Shown: piece after piece, positions 12,690 to 13,788 of the stretch
Layout of the letters: each line of letters opens with the position of its first letter
How positions within the stretch are numbered: position 1 is the first letter of the stretch
Assembly (NCBI GenBank): GCA_027489135.1
Contig: JAIYAI010000597.1
Coordinates: 1-13,788 of the forward strand
DNA from: Acetobacteraceae bacterium
GTDB taxonomy: Bacteria > Pseudomonadota > Alphaproteobacteria > Acetobacterales > Acetobacteraceae
Length of the DNA stretch: 13,788 nucleotides
Reading direction: 5' to 3'
Program-made: the position numbers and the translations under genes
The notes under the pieces: model-generated
The model's database searches: none
The model's input: the letters and a program-made list of their open reading frames with translations, nothing else
Told to the model about the DNA's origin: nothing

Positions 12690-13673
12690 ATGCAACTCGG
12701 CATGGTCGGCCTTGGCCGGATGGGTGCCAACATCGTACGGCGGCTGCTGAAGGCCGGGCACGAGGGCGTGGTCTGGGACCGCGATCCGAAGCCGGGCGAG
12801 GCGTTGGCCCGGGAAGGCGCCCGCGCCGTGGACGGCCTGAAGGCGATGGTCGCCGCACTGGACGCGCCGCGCGCGATCTGGGTGATGCTGCCCGCCGGCC
12901 AGGCGACCGAGGATGCGCTGGTGGCGCTGTCCGATCTCCTCTCCCCCGGCGACGTGCTGATCGATGGCGGCAACAGCATGTGGAAGGACGCGGTGCGTCG
13001 CGGTGAGATGCTGCGCGCCAAGGGGCTGCACTTCCTCGACATCGGCACCTCCGGCGGCGTCTGGGGGCTGGCCCGCGGCTACTCCCTGATGATCGGCGGC
13101 GAGGAAGCCGTGGTGCGGCGGCTCGATCCGATCTTCCGCGCGCTGGTGCCGGGCAAGGCGGCGGCGGTGCCGACGCCGGGGCGCGAGGACCTCGATCCCC
13201 GGCCGGAGGAGGGCTACGTCCATTGCGGCCCGAACGGCGCCGGCCACTACGTGAAGATGGTTCATAACGGCATCGAGTACGGGATGATGCAGGCCATGGC
13301 CGAGGGCCTCGACCTCATGGCCCATGCGGATTCCGAAGCCCTGCCACCGGAGCATCGCCTCAGCCTCAACCTGCCCGACATCACCGAGGCCTGGCGTCGC
13401 GGCAGCGTCGTCGCCTCCTGGCTGCTCGACCTGACGGCACAGGCGCTGGCGGCCGACCCGAAGCTCGACGACTACTCGGGCGCGGTGGGGGATTCCGGCG
13501 AGGGGCGCTGGACCGTGCAGGCGGCGGTGGAGACGGGCGTGTCGGCGCATGTGCTGTCCGCCGCCCTCTGGGCCCGCTTCGCCTCGCGCGACGAGGACCA
13601 CTTCGCCGGCAAGGCGCTGTCCGCGATGCGCAAGGGCTTCGGCGGGCATCTGGAGCCGAAGAAGAAGGGCTGA
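12690..13673 (+). CDS. gnd: 6-phosphogluconate dehydrogenase, decarboxylating (short, NAD-type)
   Basis: Converts 6-phosphogluconate to ribulose 5-phosphate and CO2 in the oxidative pentose-phosphate route. At 327 residues it is the short bacterial form, not the 470-residue E. coli type. Visible: GLGRMG (7-12), VVWDRDP with Asp30 at the end of strand 2 (favours NAD), IDGGNSMWKD (91-100), DIGTSGGVWGLARGYSLMIGG (117-137) with the substrate-site SGG, and HCGPNGAGHYVKMVHNGIEYGMM (178-200) containing catalytic Lys189 and Glu196. GGGAGGAAG just upstream fixes ATG 12690. It is followed by a gluconokinase gene, so the pair would take gluconate to ribulose 5-phosphate, a sensible arrangement in acetic-acid-bacteria relatives that oxidise glucose in the periplasm. 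Confidence 0.95.
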   Translation: MQLGMVGLGRMGANIVRRLLKAGHEGVVWDRDPKPGEALAREGARAVDGLKAMVAALDAPRAIWVMLPAGQATEDALVALSDLLSPGDVLIDGGNSMWKDAVRRGEMLRAKGLHFLDIGTSGGVWGLARGYSLMIGGEEAVVRRLDPIFRALVPGKAAAVPTPGREDLDPRPEEGYVHCGPNGAGHYVKMVHNGIEYGMMQAMAEGLDLMAHADSEALPPEHRLSLNLPDITEAWRRGSVVASWLLDLTAQALAADPKLDDYSGAVGDSGEGRWTVQAAVETGVSAHVLSAALWARFASRDEDHFAGKALSAMRKGFGGHLEPKKKG

Positions 13674-13709
13674 GCCCCGGTGGTTGCAGCACCTCCCGCA
13701 CCCCCGCAG

Positions 13710-13747
13710 CCACCCCAGCCCTCCCCCGCCGGCGGGGGAGGGAGTCC
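13710..13747. repeat. GC-rich palindromic repeat, half copy
   Basis: Matches arm 2 of the repeat at 4036-4138 in order and spacing: CCACCCC, a short linker, a GC hairpin, then GGGGGAGGGAG. The hairpin here is a perfect 24-bp palindrome (13719-13742; half CCCTCCCCCGCC). Like the other copy it lies in a gene junction of a plus-strand operon, here between gnd and the kinase. Its purine edge GGGAGGGAG (13736-13744) is at a good distance to act as Shine-Dalgarno for GTG 13752. Confidence 0.6.
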
Positions 13748-13751
13748 GCTG

Positions 13752-13788
13752 GTGCTGGTGATGGGCGTCTCCGGCGCCGGCAAGAGCA
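13752..13788 (+). CDS. gntK: Gluconokinase, 5' fragment (right edge)
   Basis: Only 12 codons are in the window: VLVMGVSGAGKS, then a partial codon. This is strand 1 plus the Walker A loop GVSGAGKS, very typical of the GntK-type gluconokinase start (MGVSGSGKST). The position 78 bp after gnd supports gluconokinase, which phosphorylates gluconate to 6-phosphogluconate. Start is uncertain: GTG 13752 has the repeat-derived GGGAGGGAG upstream; GTG 13758 and ATG 13761 would shorten strand 1; GTG 13680, 6 bases after the gnd stop, would add a proline-rich leader translated from the repeat (VVAAPPAPPQPPQPSPAGGG). Another P-loop kinase is possible. Confidence 0.65.
   Translation, partial: MLVMGVSGAGKS

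Noticed and set aside
12567..13649. Long minus-strand open frame opposite gnd
   Set aside because: Antisense shadow; gnd on plus has every family motif.
1..13788. CRISPR array, insertion sequence, prophage, toxin-antitoxin or defence island
   Set aside because: No regularly spaced direct repeats, transposase, integrase, phage or nuclease/sensor motifs were seen on either strand.

Overview
The window is a stretch of very GC-rich chromosome with dense, short-spaced genes, GTG as well as ATG starts and almost no AT-rich spacer. Gene content (plant-type glutamate-cysteine ligase, a METTL20-like ETF-beta methyltransferase next to ubiA, a Bug-type solute receptor, a Tat-exported cyclase-family protein, TadE/TadG-like proteins, a short NAD-type 6-phosphogluconate dehydrogenase with a gluconokinase) points to an alphaproteobacterium, most likely a Roseomonas-like member of the Acetobacteraceae. 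That assignment is inferred from gene families, not from a marker-gene comparison.

Layout. (1) 1-3091, minus strand: rsmE, gshA, a stand-alone GAF-domain protein and an unrecognised gene that runs off the left edge, with gaps of 40, 47 and 8 bp; probably one transcription unit for rRNA modification, glutathione synthesis and two accessory proteins. (2) 3092-4774, plus strand: ubiA, head to head with rsmE across only 28 bp, then a lysine methyltransferase of the ETF-beta type. A palindromic GC-rich repeat sits between the two. (3) 4842-5809, plus: two small four-helix membrane proteins of unknown role. (4) 5799-6554, minus: a short-chain dehydrogenase-like protein whose catalytic tyrosine is replaced by serine. 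(5) 6708-8799, plus: an exported cyclase-family hydrolase and a D-2-hydroxyacid dehydrogenase, followed by an unusually structured 160-bp stretch between convergent genes. (6) 9026-10030, minus: a TadG-like and a TadE-like protein. (7) 10215-12583, minus: an M20 metallopeptidase translationally coupled (GTGA overlap) to a Bug-family periplasmic receptor. (8) 12690 to the right edge, plus: 6-phosphogluconate dehydrogenase and the start of gluconokinase, with a second copy of the palindromic repeat at the gene junction.

Most genes are housekeeping or ordinary catabolic types. I see no defence system, prophage, insertion sequence, CRISPR array or biosynthetic cluster. The parts least explained by known gene families are the multi-stem element at 8800-8961, the pair of palindromic repeats at operon junctions, the SDR lacking its catalytic tyrosine, and an eight-C tract near the start of the TadG-like gene.
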